Source: Mesorhabditis belari
Taxonomy: Eukaryota; Nematoda; Chromadorea; Rhabditida; Rhabditidae
Assembly (NCBI GenBank): GCA_958450365.1
Contig: CAUEEP010000932.1
Coordinates: 197,501 to 261,500, forward strand
Reading direction: 5' to 3'
DNA: 64,000 nucleotides
The translations under genes were made by a program, and so were the position numbers. Shown here piece by piece: positions 12,584-23,700 of this stretch. Within the stretch, counting starts at the first letter, position 1; each line of letters opens with the position of its first letter. The notes under the pieces are model-generated. The model saw only the letters and a list, made by a program, of their open reading frames with translations. It did no database searches and was not told the origin of the DNA.

Positions 12584-13114
12584 CTGAAGTGAGATTCTGA
12601 GATTTTGAGCTTTGAATTTGAGATTTTTGAGGTTCTTTTTGAGATTTTGAGATTTGAGAATCTTTTAAAACTAAATTATTAGATAAACATACGCTTTTCA
12701 TTGCTCAAAGCTTTATTTAAGTTTGAAGAAATCAGCAAATAAGCAAGCTAAATAAGCAAAAGCAGCTAAATAAGCTAAATAAGCTAAATAAGCTAAATAA
12801 GCAAAATCAGTAAAATAAGCAGTTAAATGAAAGGAAATATTTTTCTTGAATGCCAATTTTCTTCGTTGCCATGGATGCATTCTTGTGGCTTATTTTTAAA
12901 AGGGAAAAGATCAACAATTGAAAAAAAGAAATGATTTATCGTTAGAGAAAGTGCGGAAATGGTAGGTGAATGAAGAAGAATTGTTTGTTTTTGTTTTTGA
13001 AGAAGAATTTTCGATAGAACGATTGCAGCTTTATGTTTTAAACTAAGCCGAAATAAATTGAAAATCGAGATTTTATACTGCGATGAAAACATCAATCAAA
13101 TTCCAATCCAACCA
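12584..13114. other. Presumed shared 5' region, tandem repeat, no clear exon
   Basis: Between the first known exon of the F-box-like gene (minus) and the small plus-strand gene. It holds a 9-bp tandem repeat AGCTAAATA at about 12755-12815 and an open frame (12823-13095, minus) without convincing splice signals. The missing start exon of the F-box-like gene should be here. Confidence 0.4.
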
Positions 13115-13381
13115 ATGTTAAACCAAATTTTTGAAGCCGTCCTTGTACGCTTGTTTATCTTTTTATTTTATCTTCTGTAGCTTGCCATTATAAGTTTAAT
13201 TTCTTAGGTGACCGTTTCGTGTGCGGCCTTCGATTTCGGCCAAGAAGATACCCACGACGATCGCATCAGCTTTGAATGGATCAACGCTCCTGACGGTGTC
13301 GCCAAGCAATTCGACCGCGAGTGGTTTCTAGGAGATGGAATGGTGCGCCGCAAGAATCTGCTCATCGAATACAATCCTTGA
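13115..13381 (+). CDS. Small two-exon protein of unknown function
   Basis: The second exon (13208-13381) is a solid open frame of 57 residues after TTTCTTAG and ends in TGA; an AATAAA lies 20 bp further on. It includes [30 protein letters not shown] and the end [13 protein letters not shown] first exon 13115-13144 starts with ATG, has a GTACGC donor and joins in phase 0, giving a 67-residue protein that opens [18 protein letters not shown]. That opening could act as a weak signal peptide. The window offers little other room upstream for more exons because the opposite strand holds another gene, but a longer gene is possible. GC content of exon 2 is higher than around it, as for a real coding exon. 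I do not recognise the family. Confidence 0.5.
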
Positions 13382-13638
13382 TTGATTGCATGGTACTCAC
13401 CTAATAAATTGCTCAGTGTGGCGAATTGCCACTGCTTTGCAGTTAGTCAAAATTCAATACACAAGTTGAAATTCAAAGTTGATGGATAAACTACCGTAAT
13501 CAGCCACTAGACGATATTCAGTTGTCCGTTTGTCGTAGCTTGTGTACTTAAAAACCCATTAAAATAATTTAAGCTTTGTTTTTGAGTGAGTGGTGGTCTC
13601 CTTTTTTTCTATTCATCCCTTTTTCACACCCAAGTGTT

Positions 13639-13806
13639 GAATTAATTGTGATAGTGCCGGGTTGCTCCAGTTTGAGCGAAGAATTAATCGTGATAGCGCC
13701 AGGTTGCTCCAGTTTGAGCGAAGAATTAATCGTGATAGCGCCAGGTTGCTCCAGTTTGAGCGAAGAATTAATCGTGATAGCGCCAGGTTGCTCCAGTTTG
13801 AGCGAA
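13639..13806. repeat. 42-bp tandem repeat, four copies
   Basis: Four near-identical copies of a unit beginning GAATTAATCGTGATAGCGCC and ending TTGAGCGAA. The open frame through it (13576-13833) repeats a 14-residue phrase only because 42 is a multiple of three. I do not call it a gene. Confidence 0.85.
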
Positions 13807-14478
13807 GTTTACCCTAATAAGGGAAAGTTTTGATAAATTGTGCGTTTTCAAGACATCCACCATTGAACCACACCGAGACACGGTCTCACAAGAAATTATA
13901 CTTAGCAAGATGTTAGAAAAGATTGTTAGAAAAGATGCAGCCACTTCGCACTACTGAGAAAAAAAACACCTGCAATGATGAACACTGCAAATGATGAATG
14001 AAAAGTTTATATTTACATTTAAAGAGATTTTTATAACTACGGTAGCCTTTTTGAAGCGCACGCTTTAAAAAGTGCATTGATCGCGAGAAACAAACTCTAT
14101 TTATAAGCTTACAGATACGCTACATATTGTTATTCTAACAAATGTCAAATATCAGAAAACTACTGCACCACTTGGGCAAATGGGTCCATTTTTGGCTTAC
14201 TAGCTTTAAAGTCTTAGACCTGGCTTATCAGAGATCAAACCAAGCGTGTCTGACCTTGAGCTGATTTTCCAGCAGGTAACCTTGAGCTGATTTTCCAGCA
14301 GGTAACCTTGAGCTGACTTATCAGCAGCATTTACCTGGTGCATAGACTCGTCATAGACATTATTTACGGTAAGTTAAACTTTACTTTCAGCAAAACATCT
14401 TTTTATGCATTAAAAAGTTTTAATTTTTAATTTTTAAGTATTTTATTGTGGCATTGTACAAGGATGAAACACTGATTT
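13807..14478. repeat. Intergenic stretch with a 26-bp triplicate
   Basis: At 14253-14330 a 26-bp unit ACCTTGAGCTGATTTTCCAG... occurs three times. The rest is AT-rich with nothing recognised; it leads into the 3' end of the minus-strand cysteine-rich gene. Confidence 0.6.
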
Positions 14479-17400
14479 TTACAATTGTTCCTTTGCGAAA
14501 CATTGATTCCATTCGCCGTCATAATAGCAAGTGCTTTCTGGAGGACACTTTTGCTCGAAAGTAGCGGCTAAAGTTTTAAATTGATTTAAAAGAAAGAGTT
14601 TAAAGGTTTTTAAAATTTGACAAATCAGTGATGATCAGTCAAGCCAGTGACACGTGTTTTACATGAAAACGATCTGTGTCCTTGTAGAGTATGGTAGCTT
14701 TTCCTAAAAGCCACCAATCACCAACTATCGTAATCCACTTTTTCATTTGATCAGCTCGACTTTTGGTATGATTGACTAAGCCTTGTGATTAGCGTGTATT
14801 CCTTCCGAGTTTTTCTTTCTTTCTACTTACTACTTTACTTAGCGTACTTTCTAAAACGCGCTCGAAAGAGAAAAACTAGCGTAATTTAATGGCTGACAGA
14901 GTGGCTGGCGTTTCTAAAGCTGTTTCTTGTTTTGCTGCTTGTTTCTAAAGCAAACACCCATTAGGCGGCAAGTTCGACCTCCGTTCGAGTCAAATTTCTT
15001 TGCCCTTTTTCATAAGCCTTTCATAGGCCCTTTAAAGCATAAAGGCTCTTTTTTTTGCCCTTTTTTGGTTCTTTGCTTGATCGATTCAGAGGCATAGAAA
15101 ACTAATAAAACGGCTTATTTAAACAATTAAGTAAATTACTCACGTCCAATAGCCATTTCCTGTGTAATCGACTCAGGTCGCTTCTCGCACGGATTGAAAT
15201 AGCATTGCTTCTCTTTCCCATCGTTAAAGCAAGCGCTAAACGGTGGACACATGCCGTTGATTGTAGCTGAAATTTGTTCAATTGTACTGATTAATAAATG
15301 TGAGTCTATTTAGCTATTTAATTAAATTTAGAGGAAGAAGAAGAAGAACCTTTTTCACACTCTTATTTGTAGAGTGATGAAAAGTGAAAAGATCGTTTTC
15401 AATACCTAATGAAAATTTGTTTGAGAATTATTCGAAAAGGATTCGTAATTTTATGTTTACTAAGGTATTTAAACGTGCTCTGTTCAATAAAAAAAGATTA
15501 GAGCTCTAGAATGCATCTAACTTAAGATAAAGCACATTTCTTGGGTGGAGTACTTGATGTGAAACGCACTGTATGACCAACGCACCAATTGCAATAAACT
15601 TACGTCCAATGGGTGTCGACGTGGCTGAACTGGGCAAATCAGCACACGGAAAGTCGATCATCGAAAAGTCTGAGCTCGACTCGGCTCGATTCGACTCGAA
15701 GTAGCACTGATTCGACTCGCCGTCAAAGAAACACTTTGCTCCAGATTGGCACTCATGAAGAAAACCGGCGGCTAAAGAAAAGCATTCCTTTGAAAAGTAC
15801 AGTCACGTACGTCCCACAACTTGATCTTCGGTGATTGATTCAGACAAAAATGGGCACGGATCAGCGAAACACTGATTGCTGCCTTTGCTATGGAAACAAG
15901 TGGTCATTGGTGGGCATTCAGAGTTGATGGCTGCTGGAAAAAAGGAGATTTAAGGCAGGCAAAAAGGAGATTAACAAGGCAATCCAGTTTCATGGTCATG
16001 CTTGCTTTTAAATCCTCAAAACTTACGTCCCAAAGCAGCGGCGACTCCAGAAAGTGGAAGTGAAGCACATGGCGGTTCCTTGGCTTTGGGAAGGCATTCG
16101 TTTGCCGGATCTTCCTGAACCGAGCACGCGAATTTCGAGTAGCACTCGTTCATTTGGCCGTTGAAATAACATCTGGCTCCTAGTTGACACTCTTGCAAAT
16201 AACCGGCCGCTAAAGAATTTGTTTCCAATCTGTTTCTAATCTGTTTCTAATCTGTTTCTAATCTGTTTGAATCAATGAGCATTTATCTAATCAAAAGAGT
16301 TATCTGCTTGCATTTTCTCTAGGTAAATCTTCTTTTAGAGTTTCTATTTGAACTATTTCCATTTCAACTTTCAACTTCAACTTCAACGTTTCAATTATTT
16401 CCTTATCATTTCGCACTCACGTCCAATCGCGTGTTTCTCAGTGGCCCAACTCGGTAAATTGTCACAATCTTCAAAATAGCACTGATTTTGATCGTTTTCG
16501 AAGAAGCACTCGCTAAACGCCGGGCACAGACCGTTTATAGCCGCTGAAAATACAAATGTTCAAAAGAATTTCTTTCTTTCTTTCTCTAGGCAAAAAAAAC
16601 AGAGCTTATTGGCAGAGTAACTAAAGCTTAAATTAACACATTGACGATCATTGACATCGTATCTTTTGCGGACCTATATCTTTTCTTCTCCATGGTTACC
16701 GTAAGATGAAATCGGATAGTTTTATTCGTTACCCTTTAGCACTATATAAAGGATGGCCGGAAATTGTCGCCTCGCAGTTTTTGGGCTCTACTAAATTTCG
16801 GAGAATTTCATTTTGACGACCCCACATCTTTTGCGAAACGGCCGATTTGGGCCAGGGATCAAAATGAATAACCAAATCCCAGAAATTTGCATATCAGGGC
16901 TTAAAAGACTCTAGAATCCGAATTCGGGCTTAAATTTAGGCCAACAAACCTCATAGTTTATTTTCGCAGTTTTAATTATTTTATCTTATAATTTTGTAGT
17001 TAACTTCTCGATAAATGTCTGCTATATGTTCCCGGGTCAGAAATTCCTTTAGAATTGTTTTGAGCCTTCAAAAATTATAGATTACCTCAGAGAAACGCAA
17101 TTTTTTGAAGCCGGTTTAATTACCCAAGTCCTGACTCCATCAGTGGCAGTTTTTCCTATGAGCTACACAAAAAGAACGCATAAAATTTCTTTTTTCGCTT
17201 TTTACGAGAATTCACACAACTTCCTAATAAAACTAACGTTGGATTCGGAAAGAGGACCCAAAATTACATGCTCTTGCAAATTTTGAGCTCATTTGATCCA
17301 GCCATTCACGAGAAACAGCCGTGACTGTTCACGTGATCCGAACGGGTAGCCAAGCTTGGCTTAGCATTGAGTCACGCGGTCGTCTATGTGTTAAAAGCCA

Positions 17401-17951
17401 AATTTTAACGTGAAAGTTCTTCATTAAGATCTTTCAAATTAAAATTTCTTTACTCTGCCTAGCTTTTTCTTTACTTATTCAATCTTTTTCTCTTTTCCAA
17501 AAGTCCTCAAAAACTTACGTCCAATCGCTTGAGTGTATCCAAATTTGGGCAAACGGGCGCATGATTTTGGCAGTGATTCCTGGCTTTCTTCTACCTCTTC
17601 CTCTACCTCTACCTCTACCTCTTCCGGTGGAAAATAGGTGGTAATCACCGATTGACAAGTGTCATTTTGACGCTCTAGAAAAATTGAATTGAAATTTCGT
17701 CAATTTTCTCCTACTTTCACTTGAGAAAACGTCGGATGACACGGATAAACAAGTCTGTTCGGCGTTTATCTGGAATTCATCTTTGCAAAACTTGCAATGA
17801 TTCAAAATTAGATTCAAAAATCATATACAATAGCAAATTATTAGCTTTTTTTAAATAAATTAAGTCAATTATCGGCTTTATTTCAGAAAAACAACTATAC
17901 CTGCACGAAGAAAACAGCAATCGGACTTAAAAGCAGTAATAAGCTAACCAT
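14479..17951 (-). CDS. Secreted cysteine-rich protein of alternating A/B exons, complete
   Basis: Nine exons: 17951-17901, 17769-17721, 17674-17519, 16543-16421, 16209-16027, 15933-15811, 15771-15604, 15266-15144, 14567-14479 (stop TAA). The sum is 1065 bp, 354 residues, with every junction in frame. Exon 1 is a signal peptide (MVSLLLLLSPIAVFFVQ). From exon 3 on every intron is phase 1. Exons 4, 6 and 8 are each exactly 123 bp and begin P-A/T-IN..CPP/CPA; exons 5 and 7 begin PAG..ECQ.GA.C(Y/F)F(D/N)G; the last is a short B-like exon. Each module has the pattern C-x5/6-C-x9-QC(Y/F) or -ECY, often with one more Cys, and nearly all modules end in IG (VVG or LG in two) before the junction. Exon 3 has a glutamate-rich EEVEVEVEEEVEE insert. 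Disulphide-bonded extracellular modules are likely. Family not recognised; exported from the cell. Signal, splice chain and symmetry make the gene itself very secure. Confidence 0.85.
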
Positions 17952-18409
17952 TTTACAAATAAGAAACAGATATTGTAATCGAATTCAAAATCGAAATGAA
18001 AACTGAATGAATGGCTGAAAAATTTGAGCTTTTGAATTGGGTGCAGTTCCTTGTCTGTCCGCAAAAAGCAACAAGGGTGGCCAGTTGTGTCCACATCAGT
18101 TCTTTGTTTCTCCTTTGTTTTAAATGGGATGACCATTTTATTCTGACTTTTTTCTAGTTTAATAATTTAGAAAAATCAACAAAGGAAGTTCATCAAAGAG
18201 CTGCGAAATGACGAATTTGACTTAGTAGTCCCGTTTTAAACAGAGAACATTTCTTCATTTACAGGGTGCGGCGTGCTGTCTTTGCGCTTTTTAGAATTTT
18301 AGGCGTGCTTTTTAGAATTCTCTCTAAAAGCTTTCTGATTGATTTTATTTCATAAGTGTTTATAGCCAAAAAATAGAAAATCTTTTACAGAATTTAATTC
18401 TTATTACAG

Positions 18410-18635
18410 GGTCGCGTCCGTTGCCTTCCTATTTGCATTTAATTTTCGCCTCATTTTTGTCTCATTTTCTTTCCCAAATTGTTTTTTTGTTTTTCAAGAA
18501 AATTTTTTTGTGTAGCTTCTCGCCCTTTTTTGGTTTGGAGCTTGCCTTCGTTCTTTTGGGGATTTGATGTTTCTATTCATGCGCAGGCTGTTTTTTGTAA
18601 TGGGTGTCATTGCCTTCCTTTTTTGCTCTGTACTA
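18410..18635 (+). repeat. Repeat X, copy 1
   Basis: A 220-bp dispersed repeat from CGCGTCCGTTGCCTTCC to TTGCTCTGTACTA. Other copies: 30760-30975 (minus), 33712-33935 (plus), 39110-39310 (minus). Three of the four copies end at a TA into which a mariner-type element has inserted. Confidence 0.8.
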
Positions 18636-19843
18636 TTAGGGTGTCCGGAATGAAAATACCCTCAACTTCGATTGCATCTTTTTCGGTGTAGCGAACAGTT
18701 TCGCGTCTGATTTTTATTTTGTTGTAAAGTTATATTTTTTAAAATTCTGTTTTTATAAAAATTTACTGCCTTATAATTTTAACTTTTTAGAACGGAAGAT
18801 CAGAAGTACCCAGGTCGGGTGTGCTTGCTCTACGACTTCAAACAAGGAAAAAGTGTCGGGTAGAGCCATAGCTCAATCTCGAAAATTTTTGAAGAAGCTG
18901 CTTATTTAGAGGAAGCTTGTAAAAAATGGTTTCGACGATTTAGAGAGGGAGACGAAACTCTACAGGATCGAGGACGTGATCACCCCCCTCCAGCGCTCAA
19001 CGATGACGATCTTCGAGAAGCCATAGAAGATGGTCCAACATTGTCGACTCGGGAACTTGCAACAATGTCTGCTGTAGGCCACACAACCCTTGGGGACCAT
19101 TTACATTGTTTGGGTAAAGCGAATCTCGTCGAAAAATGGGTATCCCATCAACTTAGTGACGCTAATAAAGCTCCTCGAGTGACTATGAATATGAAAAATC
19201 GAGCTTTTTGGGACACTATTGTGACGGCCGATGAAAAATGGATTTACTACGATAACCCATCGCAAAAACAGCAGTGGTTAAGTCTAGGAGAACAGCCAAA
19301 AAGCGACGCCACAACGTGAGCCGGATGGAAGAAAGATCATGTTATCTGTTTGGTGGAATTCGCGTGGTCTTATACACTTTGAGGTTCTACCTTCCCGTCC
19401 AACAGTCACCTCAGATCTATATGTACAACAGCTGGAATGATTAGACCAGGCTCTCAAGGATCAAGATGTAAACGCATCGACTGTGAGAGATCTGCAAGAT
19501 AACGCGCGCCCACACACAGCAAAGAAGAGGCAGGGAAAACACGAGGAAGGGAATGTCTCCCGCATCCGCCGTATATTCCAGATCTGGCACCCTCAGACTA
19601 CCACTTATTTCGATCTATGAAGCAATTCCTCGCCGATAAACACTTCAAGGACCAAGACGAAGTCCGAATTTGGGTAGGCCAATACTTCGACTTGCAGCCT
19701 CAGTACTTCTTCAGCAAAGGGATCCGAGATTTGAAAGAAAAATGGAGAAAGACTATTGCCAACAACGGAGAATATCTTTTGGATTAAAGCGCATGATTTC
19801 CTTTTTCATTAAAAGGGTATTTTCATTCCGGTTCATAACCTAA
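18636..19843 (+). mobile_element. mariner element with broken transposase
   Basis: The left end TTAGGGTGTCCGGAATGAAA follows a TA; the right end is the worn complement (GGGTATTTTCATTCCGG...). The transposase reads from about 18792 and has the HTH region (EEACKKWFRRFREGDETL, then LSTRELATMSAVGHTTLGDH), the first catalytic Asp in VTADEKWIYYDN, the second in LQDNARPH and the third in PDLAPSDYHLF, the mariner D,D34D set, with the C-terminal WRKTIANNGEYLLD. Stop codons and frameshifts (for example after SDATT and near 18860) break it. It belongs with the copies at 29519-30757 and 36548-37086. Confidence 0.9.
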
Positions 19844-19872
19844 CAGTTACTTCAGTACATCAAACAAATTGG

Positions 19873-20065
19873 TATTAGGTTGGAAAGAAAGTTCTCGGAA
19901 AAAGTTTCCACGGTGATTTCTCAAAAACCAACCCATAAATTCTTTCCAGATTTTTTGATAAATTTGTCTATATTTCAAAAAACTTTGATAAAAAAATCAG
20001 AGTGGATTTCAGGTAAAAAATAAAAGATTTCTTCAGCTGAAGTGACTTCGTCACTTTTTGAGTGA
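19873..20065 (+). mobile_element. Short MITE, TTAGGTTGGAAAGAAAG family
   Basis: Starts TATTAGGTTGGAAAGAAAGT and runs through CACGGTGATTTCTCAAAAACC to about GTGACTTCGTCACTTTTTG. Related copies: 26468-26650, 26665-26760, 26785-26950, 29310-29500 (minus) and 36462-36545. The end resembles mariner ends, so it is probably mariner-mobilised. Confidence 0.7.
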
Positions 20066-20324
20066 CCAGCCTTTTGACAAGTTTTTAATGGGTTAATGGA
20101 TAGGTAGTGGATTCGATTCAAAACCTAAGATAAAGTATTTAAAACAGGGAAAATTTGTGATCAAGGCAAATTTTATCTAGTGCTTTCACTTTTCAGAATC
20201 ACCTATTTTAGAATGGAATTAATGAAATCAAATTCAGAAAACTATTTTAAAGATGTGAATCTAATCAACTACTGTTCAATTTTAAAATGTCAACTACATG
20301 GAAATTCATTTTAAAATCTAGGGA

Positions 20325-20640
20325 CTTTGTTTTAAGGCCGCATTTCTTTTTTTTCTGTCTTCTTGCGTTACTTGGAATATTTTTCATGAATTCATTTTTT
20401 CAAACGACACCAAGCAGTTAAATGCGCAACACAAACATCTCCACATGCAGCCGCACATGGGTAACTCCACATCTTCACCTCAGAAATCATCCAATCACCA
20501 GAGGCTCCATAGAGATACGTGCACGTTTCGTGATTTGCTCCTTTTCGAAAAACAGTCACAATGTCGTCACGTCCTTCCCATTTATCACCATAAGTCGCTG
20601 CACGATCTGCTAGCGAAAAATCATTTAAAAATTTTGAGAC
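20325..20640 (-). pseudogene. Tandem copy of the secreted-protein last exon
   Basis: This is a diverged tandem copy of the last exon and 3' flank of the gene just upstream on this strand (20725-26019). It still reads TCTYLYGASGDWMISEVKMW and a Cys-rich end, but it has no acceptor-bounded front (it begins inside the exon) and lies past the stop of the real gene. A third copy is at 28788-28965 (plus). It may be untranslated debris from duplication. Confidence 0.7.
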
Positions 20641-20724
20641 TTTTTTTTTAAAACCGCATTTCTTTTTCCTTGTTTTCTTGCATTACTTGGAATCTTTTTC
20701 ATGAGTTCCTTTATTCAAACGATA

Positions 20725-23700
20725 TCAAGCAGTTAAATGCACAGCACAAACATGTCCACATGTAAATGCACATGGCCGACTCCACATCTTCACTTCAGAA
20801 ATCATCCAATCACCAGATGCTCCATAGAGATAAGTGCACGTTTTGTGATATGCTCCTTTTCGAAAAACAGTCAAAATGTCGACACGTCCTTCCCATTTAG
20901 CACCATAAGTCGCCGCACGCTCTGCTAGCCATTGGATCCCGTCGTGACGTTGTGTCGAATTCAAAATGTCTTGAAAGTTACGTCTAAAATAAAGTATTAT
21001 CTCAATTCTGACTCTGACTAGTGATTGACAGCTCCAGTTTTCAGGCAAAGAGATTTAAAGAAGTTTGGTACTTTGGTGGTTGGGGGGCCAATAATATTTT
21101 TGATTTTCCACTTTTCTAGGTGTAATCGAGGGCGCTGAGCATGAATTTGACATTTTTAGCATAAGATAATAAACTAATAAACATACATTTTTAGCATTTC
21201 AACTGAAAAACCAACATTTCGACACGTTTAAGATTACGCTTCTAGGCGCTATTCAAGTTGGGAAGGGGGCACTTTTTTTCTTCAAAAACACTTTTTCTCG
21301 GGTAGCTTTATGCGTAGATTCCGAAAAAAACAACGAGAACTTGCGAAAATGAGTCTAAGTCCAGTTTTGGGGCTCCAAAGTGCATAATTTAACCTATTAG
21401 TTACGTTTCTGCTCAAATTGAAGCGAAATAAAATTTTTTTTTTTCAAGTTTCGACCATTTGGTCCCCCACATGAGTCCAAATCTCAAAAAATATTTTTCA
21501 CGTTGTTTTGCCTCTCTACCAGTCAATTTAAGTTAGAAAATGAATATTTAGTGGTTAAAAATGTTTTAGGTCTAGTTTTGATCTTGAGAAGTGCCCCAAT
21601 AGTCGATAGCTTGGGTACACGAATTTAAAGTTGCATTTAAAGTGCAAGAAAAGTTTAGTTTTGAAACGTGTCGAAATGACGGCTTTCCGATTGAGAACCT
21701 ATTCTAAAAATGTCAAATTCATGCTCAGCGTCCTCGATTAATCCAAGAAAAGTGGAAAAATCAAAAATATATTAGCTTGGTAAATATGAAAGGTTATTTT
21801 TTACAAAAAATATTGCCCTGTCGCTACGAAGAACATTCGCTGTCTAGGACTTTTCTCAATAATATGTCAAAATGTGCTCATGTTTTTTTTGCAAAAACCT
21901 TTTTGTTTTGAATAATATTTGTATTGTTTCAGCTCGGCAAAGATGGATGACCAAAAATTTAAAATCAGGGCCGGCATTTTCTTTGAATTCAAGTTAAACA
22001 AGAAAGCTACGGAATGCCATCAGAACATTTGTACTATTTTTGGAGAAGCTGCTCTTACTTACAAACAATGTTGTGTTTGGTACGATGGCTTCAAAACGGG
22101 AAACGAGTCATTGGAAGATGCACCACATGGAAAGCCGCCGATTACTTTGGACGATCAGCTGTTACTGAACGAGGTCGACTTGGATCCATCGCAAATTAGC
22201 AGAAAAGTTCGGATGCACTCATGTTACCATTTACACGTTTTCGGGAAATCATATCGAAGCGGTAAATGGCTCCCCCACGACCTCACTGATGCCCACTAAG
22301 TCACACGAGTCACCTTGAGCTCTGTTCTTCTACGTAAGGCTAGCCATCGTGACTTTTGGAAGTATTTTTTGACATCTGATGAGACTTGGCTTTTGTATGA
22401 AAATATTCAACTCTATGGACAGTGGCTGAGTTCAAAGCAGACCTCTCATCCTATCCCGAAGCCTCCGAAAAAGTTATGCTTTGTGTGTGGTGGAATCCTA
22501 AGGGATTGGCTCATTTTGAAATATTAGATAAAGGAGACACTGTTGACGGGAGACTTTATGCAGAACAAATGGGTCGAGTCGATCCAGCATTGAGGAAAAA
22601 GAGGATCGATCCATCGAAGGTCAAATTTCTTCACGACAATGCTAGGCCTCACATTTCAAAGATCGTCCAAGAACAAATCGATACGTTGAGCTGGAAACTT
22701 CTTCCACACCCACCATACAGTCATGATCTAGCCCCATAGGATTACTATCTCTTTCGGTCAATGAAACAAGCAGTTTCTGGACAGCAGTTCAAACAAAAGT
22801 AGGACATCGAAAATTGGGTTGGCAACTATTTTGCCTCTAAAAATCTTCATTTTTACGAGGACGGTATTCGTGATTTGGGGCAACGTTGGAAAGAAGTTAT
22901 TAATGCTTGTGGTGAATACATTTTATTTTGAAAGTGTTTAAATAAATTTTTCTGTTATGTTAAAAATGATCAAAAAAATAACCTTTCATATTTACCAAGC
23001 TAATAGGTGGCCCCCCAACCACCAAAACACCAGAAGTTTCTCAAACCATTGTAGGTTGGGCCGAAAAAAGCCAGGCCTGATCCCGCCCTGATCCTAACGT
23101 GCTTTTGATTTTATTTTTAAGCCAAAATTACATTTTTTATTTATAAGTATTCATAGCCGTTTACTAGGAACTGTTTAAGAACACCTATACCGTATTTTCT
23201 GTAATAGTAGTGCGCACTACTATTTTTTTCAACCCCCTCCTGCCTGCACTACTATTACAGACTGCACTACTATTATAGACTGCACTACTATTACAGAAAA
23301 TACGGTAATTTAATTTCCAACAAAGTATTTGGGTTTGCGGCCCAACCTTGATTATAAGAAGCTAGTCCATAATATTAGGCTGGCTAACAATTAATGACGG
23401 ATTTGCTGGCAGATGGTCTCAAACTTAACCAATCTTAACGCGTTAGGACTTATTCGAAAGCTGTCTTCAATAGGAACACAGTTGCGAAAACCATTTTTTC
23501 ATTCGTTCGGTTTTCAAATTTTTAAAAGCATTTAAGTGAGCTCGGTCCGATCGAAAAAAGTGTCAAAGTTCGTCAATTTTTCGTCAATTTTTCGGTTAAA
23601 AATCTAGGCTAAAAATATGTTTGTTCCCGCGGCACGATTTTACCGAGTAGACACCCAAGCTTTGGATGCGTTTTTCTTGTGTCTTTTTGAATATGGACAA

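Larger units (their letters stand above)
18325..20580. repeat. Left arm of a large inverted repeat
   Basis: This 2.25-kb stretch recurs in reverse at 28788-31055. The shared order is AAGCTTTCTGATTG end, 230-bp repeat X, a mariner pseudogene, a TTGGAAAGAAAGTTCTCGG element and a copy of a secreted-protein last exon. Arms are collinear with small indels. Confidence 0.85.

Noticed and set aside
13576..13833. Possible repeat-protein gene with a 14-residue repeat
   Set aside because: It is a 42-bp tandem repeat; no splice or start context, and flanking residues look random.
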